Shown one piece after another: positions 19,072-28,174 of a DNA stretch of 64,000 bases (position 1 is the stretch's first letter; every line of letters begins with the position of its first letter). The DNA is taken from assembly GCF_002135205.1 (NCBI RefSeq), contig NZ_NEFZ01000006.1:62001-126000 (forward strand). The letters run 5' to 3'. A program made the translations under genes and the position numbers. The DNA comes from Acinetobacter sp. ANC 4204 (lineage in GTDB: Bacteria; Pseudomonadota; Gammaproteobacteria; Pseudomonadales; Moraxellaceae). Below the pieces are notes generated by a model. The model saw nothing but the letters and a program-made list of their open reading frames with translations, had not been told where the DNA came from and did no database searches.

Positions 19072-20007
19072 ATGTCATTTGAACAATCTTTTTACAGTAA
19101 GTCCCGTACAAAAACTCATAAGCTTATACAGGCTGGTTTTTGGGGCGGTATTAATCAAAGTAGATTTAATAAATGGTGTGATGAATTTAGAACACGTGAA
19201 GAAGAAATTTTATTAGCATTTTTACTAGATTCTCTCGTTTATAGATCAAATGGCCAAATTTCAGGGCTTATACAACAGATGATAGATGTTAACCTATCAT
19301 CTGCAATAGAATGGAAAAATTCTCTTGATGATGGTAATCGGTATGAAACACTATTTGATTTACTATCTGATAAATACCCAAGAAATTTACATCAAATGAT
19401 ATCTTTGGTACCTGTCATCAAAATTAATGACCCTCCAACTAAAAGCGGGCCACTATTAGCTAGAATAATTAGTAAACACAAAGTGAATACAAAATTTATG
19501 TGTTGGCCTTGGGATCTGCAGCGTCTTCACAATCCTGACTTAAAAATTGTTGTTTTTTTTGATGATTTTGTTGGAACTGGTGATCAATTCGTAGAATTTT
19601 TCACATATTTCAATAGCATGAAATCTTTTGAAAATGTTAATCAAGTACAGTATATATATATCGCTTTTTCTGGTACACAAGAAGGCATTTCGTTAATTGA
19701 AGAAAAAACTAATAATCAAGTAAAAGTCTATGTAACGGAGTTAATTAAGGAGTCAAGTAAATTTTTCAGTGGTTTTCCTATTCGATATAAGAAGTTAGAA
19801 AAATTAATAGATATCTCTGTAGAAGAGTATGCTGCAAATTTACAACATACCTATATTGATTTTGTTCAAAGAAAAGGGATTAGAAATGAAATACTTGGAT
19901 ATAGTGACTTAGAGTTAACACATATTTTTGCACATGGGACACCCAATGGAACTTTGCCCATATTTTGGTGTACTAATCAATCTTATACAGCACCTTTCAC
20001 GAGATAA
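19072..20007 (+). CDS. Phosphoribosyltransferase-like protein of a putative conflict system
   Basis: A 311-aa protein. Residues 160-172 read VVFFDDFVGTGDQ, the acidic Asp-Asp plus TG pattern of the PRPP-binding loop of type I PRTases. The C-terminal stretch HGTPNGTLPIFW (about 288-299) resembles the conserved end of the PRTase-like proteins found in prokaryotic conflict operons. I infer a nucleotide- or PRPP-handling sensor/effector rather than a housekeeping salvage enzyme, because it heads a four-gene, very AT-rich operon placed just inside the island end. A -10-like TATAAT lies at 19033-19038; no good ribosome site precedes the ATG. Function is unproven. Confidence 0.7.
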   Translation: MSFEQSFYSKSRTKTHKLIQAGFWGGINQSRFNKWCDEFRTREEEILLAFLLDSLVYRSNGQISGLIQQMIDVNLSSAIEWKNSLDDGNRYETLFDLLSDKYPRNLHQMISLVPVIKINDPPTKSGPLLARIISKHKVNTKFMCWPWDLQRLHNPDLKIVVFFDDFVGTGDQFVEFFTYFNSMKSFENVNQVQYIYIAFSGTQEGISLIEEKTNNQVKVYVTELIKESSKFFSGFPIRYKKLEKLIDISVEEYAANLQHTYIDFVQRKGIRNEILGYSDLELTHIFAHGTPNGTLPIFWCTNQSYTAPFTR

Positions 20008-20015
20008 ATACTAGT

Positions 20016-21977
20016 ATGGAAATTGAGAAAGCTCTATCAAATATTAGAAGTGAACATTTTGGATTGGACGTTTGGAATGAGTTCGTAGTCCCTCTAAATA
20101 TCCAAATGTCTGACTTCCACAACCTTCTGCCTACAAAACTGGAAGGAAGCCGAGGAAGTGGAAAAACAATGATATTAAGATATTTATCACACAACTCACA
20201 ATTTTCACTTAACAGAAAAGATGTCCCCTTGTCTGCTCTCGATAATATTGGTATTTACTTTAAAGCTGATACACAGTTTTTTAGAATGTTTCAAAAGAGA
20301 GGCATCGATGAATTAGAATGGATAAATGTTTTCAATCATTACATAAATCTAGTAATTTTAAATGAAATAGCTGCTGCATTATCAAACATTGTTAAATCAA
20401 ACATTGATAATGTAATTAAAGAGAAAATTAAAAAGCTTGAAATTTCTTGTCTTCAAATTTATCAACATGAATTAACAGGTTCAATTTCGCAGATTTCTAA
20501 TGCACTAAAAATTCAAAAAAAAATTTGCGAGAAATCAGTGATAAATCCCAAATTTTTAAATGATTTAGTAGCATTACCTAATGCATCTGTAATAGATTTC
20601 ATAAGTGAAATTAATGAATTATTAGATATAAACTCTCACTTTCATTTTTACTTAGATGAGTATGAAAATTTACTAGATTATCAGCAAAAAGTTATTAACA
20701 GTCGGATGAAACATTCTGAACCTCCTATTTGTTATAACATTGCTATTAAAGTAAATGGTGCTCAAATTATTGATGTTGATGGTAGTCAAGAAAAAATAGA
20801 TTTGCAGCATGATTTTACTACAATCAATTTAGATAAAGAAATGCTGAAGAATTTTGATATTTTTGCTACTGAATTACTGATATCAAGAGTTTCTAAAGCC
20901 TATAAAGAACTTAATTTTGTTTTTAACAATGTTGATTTACATAGTGAAAGTGAGATTAACTCAAGAAAAGACGAAGCCTATGCTAATCAAATATTAGAGA
21001 TAGGTAGATCTATCCTTCCAAATAGCTCGCATGATGATCTAGCTAATGAAATCTTTGATATTCCACTATATCGAAATCGTCTTCATCGAGAAGTTGAAAA
21101 GGCTCTAACTCACCACAATACAAAACTTACTGCAGATAATTTTATAGATGAAAACTATAAAAAACATAGTATTGTATGTTCATCTCTACTTTATCGTAGA
21201 ATATCCCCTACCGCCATTTACGAACAACTACAAGCCTCAAAACAAGAGCTCCCAAATGATTTCGATGGATCCAAAGAATGGCTAAAGAATAATTTTATAG
21301 GTAGTTATTTAAAGTTAGCAAAAATACATAAACATAAATCTACCTTTTATTCTGGTTTAGACTCATTTACTAAAATTGCAAATGGAAATATCAGATACTT
21401 TTTGGAGTTATGCCGATCTACATTTGCTAATGCTTCCTATCATTTAAATACTGACCAAAAATTCATCTCTATAGATAAAAATATACAACATAATGCAGCT
21501 ATAGAGACCAGTGAATTATTCTTCAAAGAACTTTCTAGCATTAAACCAGATGGCAGTTTTTTCAAAAATTTATGTACTAGATTTGGCGAATTATTCAGCC
21601 TTTTCCATGATAGACAATCTCAAAGTGAGCCAGAAATTACTCATTTCAATATTTCTGATCCTATTAATATAGATGAAGAATTGAAAAAACACTTAGATGA
21701 TGCTGTAAAATGGGGTGTCTTATATCAGACTAAATCAACAAAAGAAAAAAGTAATGGTAATTTTTCGTCAAATGATGATTATGTTTTAAGTCCAATATTT
21801 GCACCTCATTTCTTTATAAGTTATAGAAAAATTAGAAAAGTATCTTTAACTACTAACCAAGTTCAAAGACTTTTGACCGGTACTAAAGAAGATTTTGATG
21901 CTTTCCTTGATGAGTTTAAGATCAGATTTACTTCTGAAAATAAGAACAATTTGATTCAAGAGGAATTATTCAAATGA
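20016..21977 (+). CDS. ORC/CDC6-like AAA+ ATPase of a putative conflict system
   Basis: A 653-aa P-loop protein. Walker A is EGSRGSGKT (residues 43-51), preceded by a helix. Walker B is FHFYLDEYE (209-217, with Asp214 and Glu215). A long helical insert separates them. The C-terminal two thirds is helical, ending in a region with ISPTAIYEQ and a winged-helix-like tail. This fits the ORC/CDC6-like ATPases seen in uncharacterised defence operons. It starts 8 bases after the PRTase-like gene and its stop overlaps the next ATG, so the genes are co-translated. A likely role is a nucleotide-dependent switch that senses DNA or phage and controls the partners; this is inference. Confidence 0.72.
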   Translation: MEIEKALSNIRSEHFGLDVWNEFVVPLNIQMSDFHNLLPTKLEGSRGSGKTMILRYLSHNSQFSLNRKDVPLSALDNIGIYFKADTQFFRMFQKRGIDELEWINVFNHYINLVILNEIAAALSNIVKSNIDNVIKEKIKKLEISCLQIYQHELTGSISQISNALKIQKKICEKSVINPKFLNDLVALPNASVIDFISEINELLDINSHFHFYLDEYENLLDYQQKVINSRMKHSEPPICYNIAIKVNGAQIIDVDGSQEKIDLQHDFTTINLDKEMLKNFDIFATELLISRVSKAYKELNFVFNNVDLHSESEINSRKDEAYANQILEIGRSILPNSSHDDLANEIFDIPLYRNRLHREVEKALTHHNTKLTADNFIDENYKKHSIVCSSLLYRRISPTAIYEQLQASKQELPNDFDGSKEWLKNNFIGSYLKLAKIHKHKSTFYSGLDSFTKIANGNIRYFLELCRSTFANASYHLNTDQKFISIDKNIQHNAAIETSELFFKELSSIKPDGSFFKNLCTRFGELFSLFHDRQSQSEPEITHFNISDPINIDEELKKHLDDAVKWGVLYQTKSTKEKSNGNFSSNDDYVLSPIFAPHFFISYRKIRKVSLTTNQVQRLLTGTKEDFDAFLDEFKIRFTSENKNNLIQEELFK

Positions 21978-22891
21978 AATCATCATATTTTGATCCTGAT
22001 ACCATCAACAGACATCTCAATAAACACTGGAATTTGACAATAATTAGTGAGTCTGATGAACAAAGAGCTGTATTTGCAAGAGAATTGCTAGGTAGCCGAA
22101 CAGATAACTTAATTAGCTTATCTTACAATCCCGATGAGTTTAGTTTTCAAATGAAAATGAACGGAGAGGAAAACATTGTCTATACTCATGATATGAGTGA
22201 ATTCCTAAATCAATATCAAAACAGTTCAATTGTTATTGAGGCAACCTCTTTTGATATTGCAGCTCTAACATTTTTATGTAAGACATTAAAAGATTTAAAA
22301 ATTACAAATATAGATATTTTATACATAGAACCAGAAGATTATGAAATTCAACGTACCTTTGACGAAAATGACTATGATCCATTGTTGTCAGATAACACCT
22401 TAGGCTTCGAAGAAGCAGCTATTCCTGATATTACAAAACCAATAGATCAAAATGAATTAAATTATTTCATCTTTCTTGTAGGATATGAAGGTGACAGGTT
22501 AACTAACGCTTTCCAAAAGTTAGATTTCCATCTTCAAAAATATGAATTTATCTTCGGAGTACCAAGCTTTATATATAGTTGGGAACGAATTCCATTTACA
22601 ACTCACGCAGAGATTCTTATTGAGAAGAATCCATCGACAGCAGATTTTATACATTATTGTGGTGCAAATAATATTATTGGCACACACCGCTTAATTAAAA
22701 ACTTGAAAAAAGACATGAAATATGACAATGTTTTTCTAGTACCATTAGGAACAAAATTAATGGGGCTTGCAGCCATCAAGGCCGTTTGTGAAGATATCGA
22801 AAATACATTCATTTTATACGACTATCCAAGTAAAATGAGCGGCCGTACTACAGGTGCTCATAAAGTTCATTTAATTGAGTCCTTCATCTAA
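21974..22891 (+). CDS. Unrecognised protein, third gene of putative conflict system
   Basis: A 305-aa soluble protein I do not recognise. It has no signal peptide or membrane segment. The N-terminal half looks alpha/beta (NLTIISESDEQRAVFARELL, then SSIVIEATSFDIAALTFLCK). The second half carries conserved-looking stretches: FIFLVGYEGDRL, FGVPSFIYSWERIPF and VFLVPLGTKLMGLAAIKAV, with a basic-aromatic end. These suggest a Rossmann-like fold, possibly nucleotide-binding or an effector. The ATG overlaps the ATPase stop (ATGA), with AGAGGAA ahead of it, and the gene is followed after 3 bases by the methyltransferase. It may be the effector of the set, by elimination. Confidence 0.65.
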   Translation: MKSSYFDPDTINRHLNKHWNLTIISESDEQRAVFARELLGSRTDNLISLSYNPDEFSFQMKMNGEENIVYTHDMSEFLNQYQNSSIVIEATSFDIAALTFLCKTLKDLKITNIDILYIEPEDYEIQRTFDENDYDPLLSDNTLGFEEAAIPDITKPIDQNELNYFIFLVGYEGDRLTNAFQKLDFHLQKYEFIFGVPSFIYSWERIPFTTHAEILIEKNPSTADFIHYCGANNIIGTHRLIKNLKKDMKYDNVFLVPLGTKLMGLAAIKAVCEDIENTFILYDYPSKMSGRTTGAHKVHLIESFI

Positions 22892-22894
22892 TTT

Positions 22895-24085
22895 ATGCAC
22901 TTTTTTCATCCGACCCCTTTAGATATTGTCGAACAGTTTATTGCATCAACGACTAAAGGAAAATATTTTAGTCGCGTTCTAGAACCATGCGTAGGAAATG
23001 GAGCTCTTCTAACATCATTAGAAAATAATTTTGATAAGCTTACTATTATTGATATTGATATTGATAAATTAAAGGGATTCCTTAATGAAAATTACAATGT
23101 ATATGCGGGGGATTTTTTAGATATACAATTGAATGAAAAATTTGATCTGATTTTATGTAATCCTCCATTTAACAATAAATCAATATCTGGCTTAAGCATT
23201 GAAGAACAATTTTTATCTAAATGTTTAAATCTTCTTGAACATGAGGGATATGGCATTTTTATTTTGCCCAGCTCAATTGTAAATGGTACTAAAGCAAAAA
23301 AAATAAGAAAATATTTAATCAAATATTTTACTATCTTATCTATTAATATCCTACCCAAAAATTCATTCAGTAAAATTGAAAGTCATTTTTATATAATTAC
23401 TTTACAAAACATAAAACCTCTAAAAAAATATACTTTTGCAACTAATATGGGGGAAATGTGTATTCAAGATATATTAATTAATGATCATTTACCATTAAAT
23501 CCTAAGATTTTATTTAACTCTAAAAATTATAATAAAATTCTCAATTCTTTTCCATCTTTCAATTTATCAAAAGAACCTATATTTAGAGGAACTACCCAAA
23601 AAAATCAAAGCCAAGTGCACACAACGCATTTTTCTTCTCACTTCTTCTGCCCAAAAAATGTTTTACCTTATATAAAAAATGGAAAAACAATTAAGAAATA
23701 TGATCTTATATATAAGCGTGTTGGTCGTAACTGTCACAACTCCTTTTCAATCTACCTTGGACAGGAATCACTTGTAGTAAGTGATTGTGTAGTAGTAATC
23801 CCTAGCAATTCAGATAATTATTTTAACAATTTAATCCTACTTTTAAATATTCGACTTTCCATTCTTTTAGGCGCTAGTTGTAATTTTATGATTGATGGCT
23901 CTGGCGCTAACTATATACCTCTTGTAAAACTTAAAAATACAGAGTTTATCAACTTCAAAGATTTTCTCTCTAAAAAAACAATAGAAGATTATTATTTTCT
24001 TTTATTAGAAAATAATATTAACAACTTATTAATATTTGAAAATAGATTAAAGAGCACTATTCTAACAAAAATAGGCACTAAATAA
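22895..24085 (+). CDS. SAM-dependent DNA adenine methyltransferase
   Basis: A 396-aa N6-adenine-type methyltransferase. Motif I is VLEPCVGNGALL (residues 28-39), the acidic motif II region is IIDIDIDKLKGF, and the catalytic motif IV is NPPF (89-92). The C-terminal half (from about residue 200) resembles a target-recognition domain of type I/IIG enzymes (FRGTTQKNQ, then VGRNCHNSFSIYLG). No nuclease domain is fused or adjacent, so this is not an ordinary restriction-modification pair. It is the last gene of the AT-rich operon and probably marks self DNA or supplies specificity. The reading frame is intact and ends 23 bases before the IS element. Confidence 0.8.
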   Translation: MHFFHPTPLDIVEQFIASTTKGKYFSRVLEPCVGNGALLTSLENNFDKLTIIDIDIDKLKGFLNENYNVYAGDFLDIQLNEKFDLILCNPPFNNKSISGLSIEEQFLSKCLNLLEHEGYGIFILPSSIVNGTKAKKIRKYLIKYFTILSINILPKNSFSKIESHFYIITLQNIKPLKKYTFATNMGEMCIQDILINDHLPLNPKILFNSKNYNKILNSFPSFNLSKEPIFRGTTQKNQSQVHTTHFSSHFFCPKNVLPYIKNGKTIKKYDLIYKRVGRNCHNSFSIYLGQESLVVSDCVVVIPSNSDNYFNNLILLLNIRLSILLGASCNFMIDGSGANYIPLVKLKNTEFINFKDFLSKKTIEDYYFLLLENNINNLLIFENRLKSTILTKIGTK

Positions 24086-24107
24086 TTACATTTAGCTAAC
24101 TCTTAAT

Positions 24108-25130
24108 GGCTTTGTTGCACAAAGATTTGAAAGGCAACGCGTCCCTAATTGAGCCAAATTTAAGGCGTAACTTGAGTAAGTGGTCGACCTAATTCTGTCA
24201 ATTTATTTAAAATGACTATACGGGCATGTACCTCATTGACTTGGCTTTGAAAGTTCCTAGCGCTGAGTTTATCTCCTAATAATTTGATACAATGCATCCT
24301 GGTTTCGACCAAACTTTGGCGATGATAGCCTGACCATTTTTTCCATAGTGTCCTACCGAAACCTTTAACTGTTCGAAGTAATTCATTTCGCTCTCGCGAA
24401 TGAACTTTGTTATCTTTCCAAGGTTTTGCATTTTTTCTGGGCGGAATCACCGCATGCGCTTGCCGATCTGCAATCACTTGACGGCATTGCTTGGCATCAT
24501 AAGCACCATCGATATAAACATAGTCAATCTGTTCAGCTTGTGGAATTTGATCGAGTAAATCATCAAGTATCTGTGAACCATTGACATTATTCGTCGTGAG
24601 CTGAACTGCCCATTAGCATCTATACCAATATGTAATTTACGCCATTGCCGACGGTATTCAGGTTGATGTTTCTTGCGTTTCCATTCACCTTCACCTAAAA
24701 ATTTCAGACCAGTTGAGTCTACGAGTAGATGTAGTCCAGCATGACTTTGTTGATAGCTTGTCGCAATATCAATTTGCTTTTGTCTTCTGCAGAGCGTGGA
24801 ATAATCTGGTGCCGTCTAACTTAAACCACAGAGTTGAATAAGGCTTTGCACAAAGCCTATCACCATGCGTAAAGAAAGACGAAATAGAGATTTGATCATC
24901 AAACAACATTGAATTGCTCTATCAGAATAGGTTGGGTACAACCTTGTTTAAGATTTGGCTCTGCATACCACTCTGTATTTGAATCAAACCAAATGGTGAT
25001 ATTTCCGCGATTGATCAAGCACGATTGTAGGATGACCAATTTGTTGTACGATAAATTTTAGGTGTAGGCTTATTCATCTAAGAATTATATTGCTGAAAAA
25101 CCTTCAGTGCTAGGTTTGTGCAACAAAGTC
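24108..25130 (-). mobile_element. Decayed IS5-family insertion sequence
   Basis: A 1,023-bp element bounded by 16-bp inverted repeats GGCTTTGTTGCACAAA (24108-24123) and, on the opposite strand, GACTTTGTTGCACAAA (25115-25130), with one mismatch. The ends and length fit the IS903 subgroup of IS5. Flanking bases do not show a target duplication (CTCTTAAT on the left against GTCTCCAA on the right), so the flanks have been rearranged or the element is old. It separates the putative defence operon from the catabolic region. Confidence 0.8.
24160..25077 (-). pseudogene. Frameshifted IS5-family transposase
   Basis: The minus strand from 25077 reads MNKPTPKIYRTTNWSSYNRA and then hits a stop caused by a lost base; shifting frame restores INRGNISIWFDSN. 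Further breaks occur mid-gene. The intact 3' part (24477-24160) gives the C-terminal DDE domain (IADRQAHAVIPPRKNAKPW, then HSRERNELLRTVKGF, GYHRQSLVETRMHCIK). No functional transposase can be made. Confidence 0.85.
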
Positions 25131-25206
25131 GTCTCCAATTATCATAGTAATTGGAGACTATTGAGCTATTCCTTTTTAAAGACCCAAGTTCAATTTAAAG
25201 GTAAAA

Positions 25207-26388
25207 TCACCAAGAATGTTCTAATTGGATTCCAATATTTGAACCATTAGATGTGTTATAAAAGCTACTATCTGAATTAACCAAATCTCTCATCCGTTGT
25301 TCGGCCGCATTCCAAAATGCATATGTATAGTAAAGTCTCAGCTCAGGTCGATCATTATATCCATTCCCATGGAGAGTAAATGTTGGCGCAAATGTGATCT
25401 TCGTCAAATCACGTGTTTCACTGCCCTGTTTAATTTGATCGTAACCAATCTCGCCAGTTAACTTGAAATGTTCGCTTAAAACATATGATGTTCTTGTACC
25501 GACAGATAACCACTTCGCATCATCTTGCTGTTCGTAATCATTAATTTGATAAAGAATCTGAGCCTGCCCATTAAGTACTTTATTCGAACTTTGCCAATCC
25601 AATACATCAAGCATACGGATAGAAGTATTATCACTACTTAGGCTTACATCCCCAGTATAACTTAACCCTGTGCCAGGTCCTTGACCATATTGAAATGCAA
25701 CAGTGTTTTTACCATTAAGAACATTTGACGTGATATTCTGAATAGTGAATGCCCAACCATCATTATCATGATCAATATAAGACACACCAAAATTCAATTT
25801 ATTTTTTTCACTTAACTTAATGTCACTCACTGTGAAATCATGTCTATTGACATATTTGTCCTGAAACAAGTCATCTTTTCTAGAAAATACATAGCTCAGA
25901 GCAAACTTATCTAACTTGTAACGGTCTATCCCGAAACCAGTTCCGCTTTCATTCCAATAAAAGAAATCAGACATGTTGATATCATTTCGATTGTAGTAGC
26001 GTCGCCCAGCCCAAAAATTACCGCCATTCAAGAATGAAACATTCGTCCAATCCAGATAAATCTGGTTCATCCGAGTGTATCCACTATCCCCGCTAAATTT
26101 TAAAGATTTACCATAATCATTGTAGAATTGAACCATACCATTGATATTAATTTTCGAATGATCCGAAAGCTCAGCTAACTCTTGTGATGCAAATACCTCA
26201 CCATATTGCTCACATTCGTTGCCTAAACGGTATTTTGATGGAGCACCTGTCAGCTTAAAACACTCTTGCATGTCACCATGATCTGTACCCCCCATACCCA
26301 TACGGAAGTATCCATTTACTTCTACTGCAGATACAAATTGTGAAGACATAAGTAGTGCGGCACTATACATCCATAGCGTCTTTTTCAT
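25207..26388 (-). CDS. LamB-type carbohydrate porin
   Basis: An outer-membrane beta-barrel of about 393 aa in the maltoporin family. The ATG at 26388 has a GGAA box and yields a signal peptide MKKTLWMYSAALLMSSQFVS ending at SA. The first strand, VNGYFRMGMGG, and the following QECFKLTGAPSKYRLGNECE are typical of LamB porins, as are FWAGRRYYNRNDI and the terminal aromatic residue (EHSW). It presumably admits a sugar, cyclitol or glycoside. It is the last gene of the SnoaL-like/maleylacetate reductase/porin unit. It supports a sugar-like substrate for the catabolic island. Confidence 0.88.
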   Translation of the reverse strand: MKKTLWMYSAALLMSSQFVSAVEVNGYFRMGMGGTDHGDMQECFKLTGAPSKYRLGNECEQYGEVFASQELAELSDHSKININGMVQFYNDYGKSLKFSGDSGYTRMNQIYLDWTNVSFLNGGNFWAGRRYYNRNDINMSDFFYWNESGTGFGIDRYKLDKFALSYVFSRKDDLFQDKYVNRHDFTVSDIKLSEKNKLNFGVSYIDHDNDGWAFTIQNITSNVLNGKNTVAFQYGQGPGTGLSYTGDVSLSSDNTSIRMLDVLDWQSSNKVLNGQAQILYQINDYEQQDDAKWLSVGTRTSYVLSEHFKLTGEIGYDQIKQGSETRDLTKITFAPTFTLHGNGYNDRPELRLYYTYAFWNAAEQRMRDLVNSDSSFYNTSNGSNIGIQLEHSW

Positions 26389-26478
26389 TTTAAAATTCCA
26401 TTTTTTAGACAAAATTATCCAACTGACCTAAATAAATAGGTCAACGGTAGTACACTCGTTAATTAAGAATTGACGAAT

Positions 26479-27546
26479 TTAGTTAGGGCGAATCCCTTCA
26501 AATGCATTCTGTAATAAATGACGAATTGCATTTTTTTCGATAGGTTCTGGATTCCAGTACGGGTTAGATAATGCAATCTCCGTTGCCTTATCTAGACCAG
26601 CTTCGGTTAAACCTAGCTCAGATAATGTAGTAGGTCCTTCTAACTCAGAAACGAGATCGAATAATGCATTTGCAGCGGTACTTTCAGTTGCGCCTAATGC
26701 TCGTTTAATTCGCTCCATTGCCTCAGGTACTGCTTTTTCGTTGTATGCAATAGCATGAGGAAGAACTACTGTATGAGTCTGAGCATGGGGTAGATTAAAA
26801 CTGCCACCCAATGTATGGCAAAGCTTATGATGAATCGCCATACCTACATTACCGAGAACATAACCACACAACCATGCGCCATATAGACATAAGCTACGTG
26901 CTTCAATATCTTGGTCATTTTTCTTTAAGAGTCTTAGTCCATCTGCTAATGCCTTAATCCCTTCTTCAGCCAATAAAGACATAATAGGATTACCATTTTG
27001 AGCATATAGGCCCTCAGCAGCATGAGCGATTGCATTAATACCACTAGTAATAGACATATTAAGAGGTAAACTTAAAGTCAGTTCAGGATCATAAATTACT
27101 GTTTTCGGTAGAACTCTTGGATCTTTACCTGTTTTCTTGATTCCATTTTCAGTTATTCCATATACTGGAGTCATTTCCGAACCAGCATAAGTTGTCGGTA
27201 TAGCAAGTATTGGTAAGTCATACTCAAGTGCAATTGCTTTACCTAAACCCGTGGTTGAACCACCACCCACTGCAATTGCGCAGTCAGCACCTAACTCTCT
27301 CGCTACAGCTACTGCTTCTTTCGCAGTTTCTACTGGAACATGCATGACGGCCTTTGGAAAAATACCAACGGATGAACTACCAAGCAATTCTGATATTTTC
27401 TCAGCTAATTCAACTTGTTCAGGTGTTGATAAGATTAAAGCCTTTTGTGCTCCTAAAGCCTTAATCTCAGCTTTCAAGTTTTTAAGAGATCCCGCTCCAA
27501 AAATAACTCGGCTTTGTGGAATATCGTAAATAAACTCATTTTTCAT
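26479..27546 (-). CDS. Maleylacetate reductase (iron-type alcohol dehydrogenase family)
   Basis: A 355-aa NAD(P)H-dependent enzyme converting maleylacetate to 3-oxoadipate. The N-terminus FIYDIPQSRVIFGAGSLKNL and the nucleotide loop IAVGGGSTTGLGKAIAL (GGGST at about 94-98) match maleylacetate reductases of chlorophenol and resorcinol pathways. Later features are PTTYAGSEMTPVYGIT and the His-rich metal/active-site segment AIHHKLCHTLGGSFNLPHAQTH. It lies 10 bases after the SnoaL-like gene on the same strand. It acts after the hydroxyquinol dioxygenase encoded 3.3 kb away. Confidence 0.92.
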   Translation of the reverse strand: MKNEFIYDIPQSRVIFGAGSLKNLKAEIKALGAQKALILSTPEQVELAEKISELLGSSSVGIFPKAVMHVPVETAKEAVAVARELGADCAIAVGGGSTTGLGKAIALEYDLPILAIPTTYAGSEMTPVYGITENGIKKTGKDPRVLPKTVIYDPELTLSLPLNMSITSGINAIAHAAEGLYAQNGNPIMSLLAEEGIKALADGLRLLKKNDQDIEARSLCLYGAWLCGYVLGNVGMAIHHKLCHTLGGSFNLPHAQTHTVVLPHAIAYNEKAVPEAMERIKRALGATESTAANALFDLVSELEGPTTLSELGLTEAGLDKATEIALSNPYWNPEPIEKNAIRHLLQNAFEGIRPN

Positions 27547-27555
27547 AAAATTTCC

Positions 27556-27921
27556 TTATGGTAATGGTGTAGGTTGGTACGCATAAAAAAGCCATGCATT
27601 GTTTTCCTTACGCCAAATTGCTAATGACTTATTTTTTAAACTTTTCTGAATATTTCCAGCAACTAACTCGGAGTGCATTTCACCAAACACAAGTGCAACT
27701 TCGCCGATAATTTGAATTTTAGAAATTGGATGTTCTATCCATTTATAATCATAGAAACCTCCAAATAACTTATCCAAATAAGACTCCTTCGAATCTGTAA
27801 CTCCACTTGTATGTGTGTATGTCATTTCTGGATGAGCTAGTTTTGCAAAATCTTCATAGCGCCGTTCAACAATTGATTTGAAGCGCTCTTCTTCAAGATT
27901 TTTAATTAAAATATCTTCCAT
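27556..27921 (-). CDS. SnoaL-like/NTF2-fold protein of unknown function
   Basis: A protein of about 121 aa with an NTF2-like cone fold pattern (RRYEDFAKLAHPEMTYTHTSG, later VFGEMHSELVAG and SLAIWRKENNAWLFYAYQPTP). The family includes dehydratases, isomerases and non-catalytic binders. Because it precedes maleylacetate reductase, a dehydratase or isomerase step in making or tidying the ring compound is possible, though not shown. A GTG four codons upstream (27933) is the alternative start. An operator-like dyad lies about 90 bp upstream. Confidence 0.7.
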   Translation of the reverse strand: MEDILIKNLEEERFKSIVERRYEDFAKLAHPEMTYTHTSGVTDSKESYLDKLFGGFYDYKWIEHPISKIQIIGEVALVFGEMHSELVAGNIQKSLKNKSLAIWRKENNAWLFYAYQPTPLP

Positions 27922-28008
27922 TCGATTAATCACACTCTAGATAACTCAAGGTATAATTCATCGTAGCTTTTATAAAAAATTTAAAAAACAACGATTTAGG
28001 AAATAATA

Positions 28009-28024
28009 TTTTCATAAATGAAAG
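28009..28024. promoter_or_regulatory. TTTTC-N6-GAAAG dyad upstream of the SnoaL-like/reductase/porin unit
   Basis: TTTTC, six bases, GAAAG at 28009-28024. It shares TTTC-N6-GAAA with dyads at 31852, 32878 and 39391. Probable binding site of the local LysR regulator. Confidence 0.5.
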
Positions 28025-28124
28025 AATTATTTTAAGTTCATTTATTCATTAAAAATCAATATTTTATGTTCTATTAAATTTAATACTACCTCTATTCTAT
28101 AAATTATTTTTTATAATTCTAAAA

Positions 28125-28151
28125 AAAGGCCCTTAATTAATAAGGACCTTT
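28125..28151 (-). terminator. Terminator after the thiolase gene
   Basis: On the minus strand AAAGG-CCTTA arms (one mismatch) flank a short AT loop and end in a run of seven T, 24 bases after the thiolase stop. Confidence 0.75.
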
Positions 28152-28174
28152 ATATCTACTTTAGTACCTCTTGA

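Noticed and set aside
22895..24085. Ordinary restriction-modification system
   Set aside because: A methyltransferase is present but no restriction endonuclease is fused or adjacent, and the partners are a PRTase-like protein and an ATPase.
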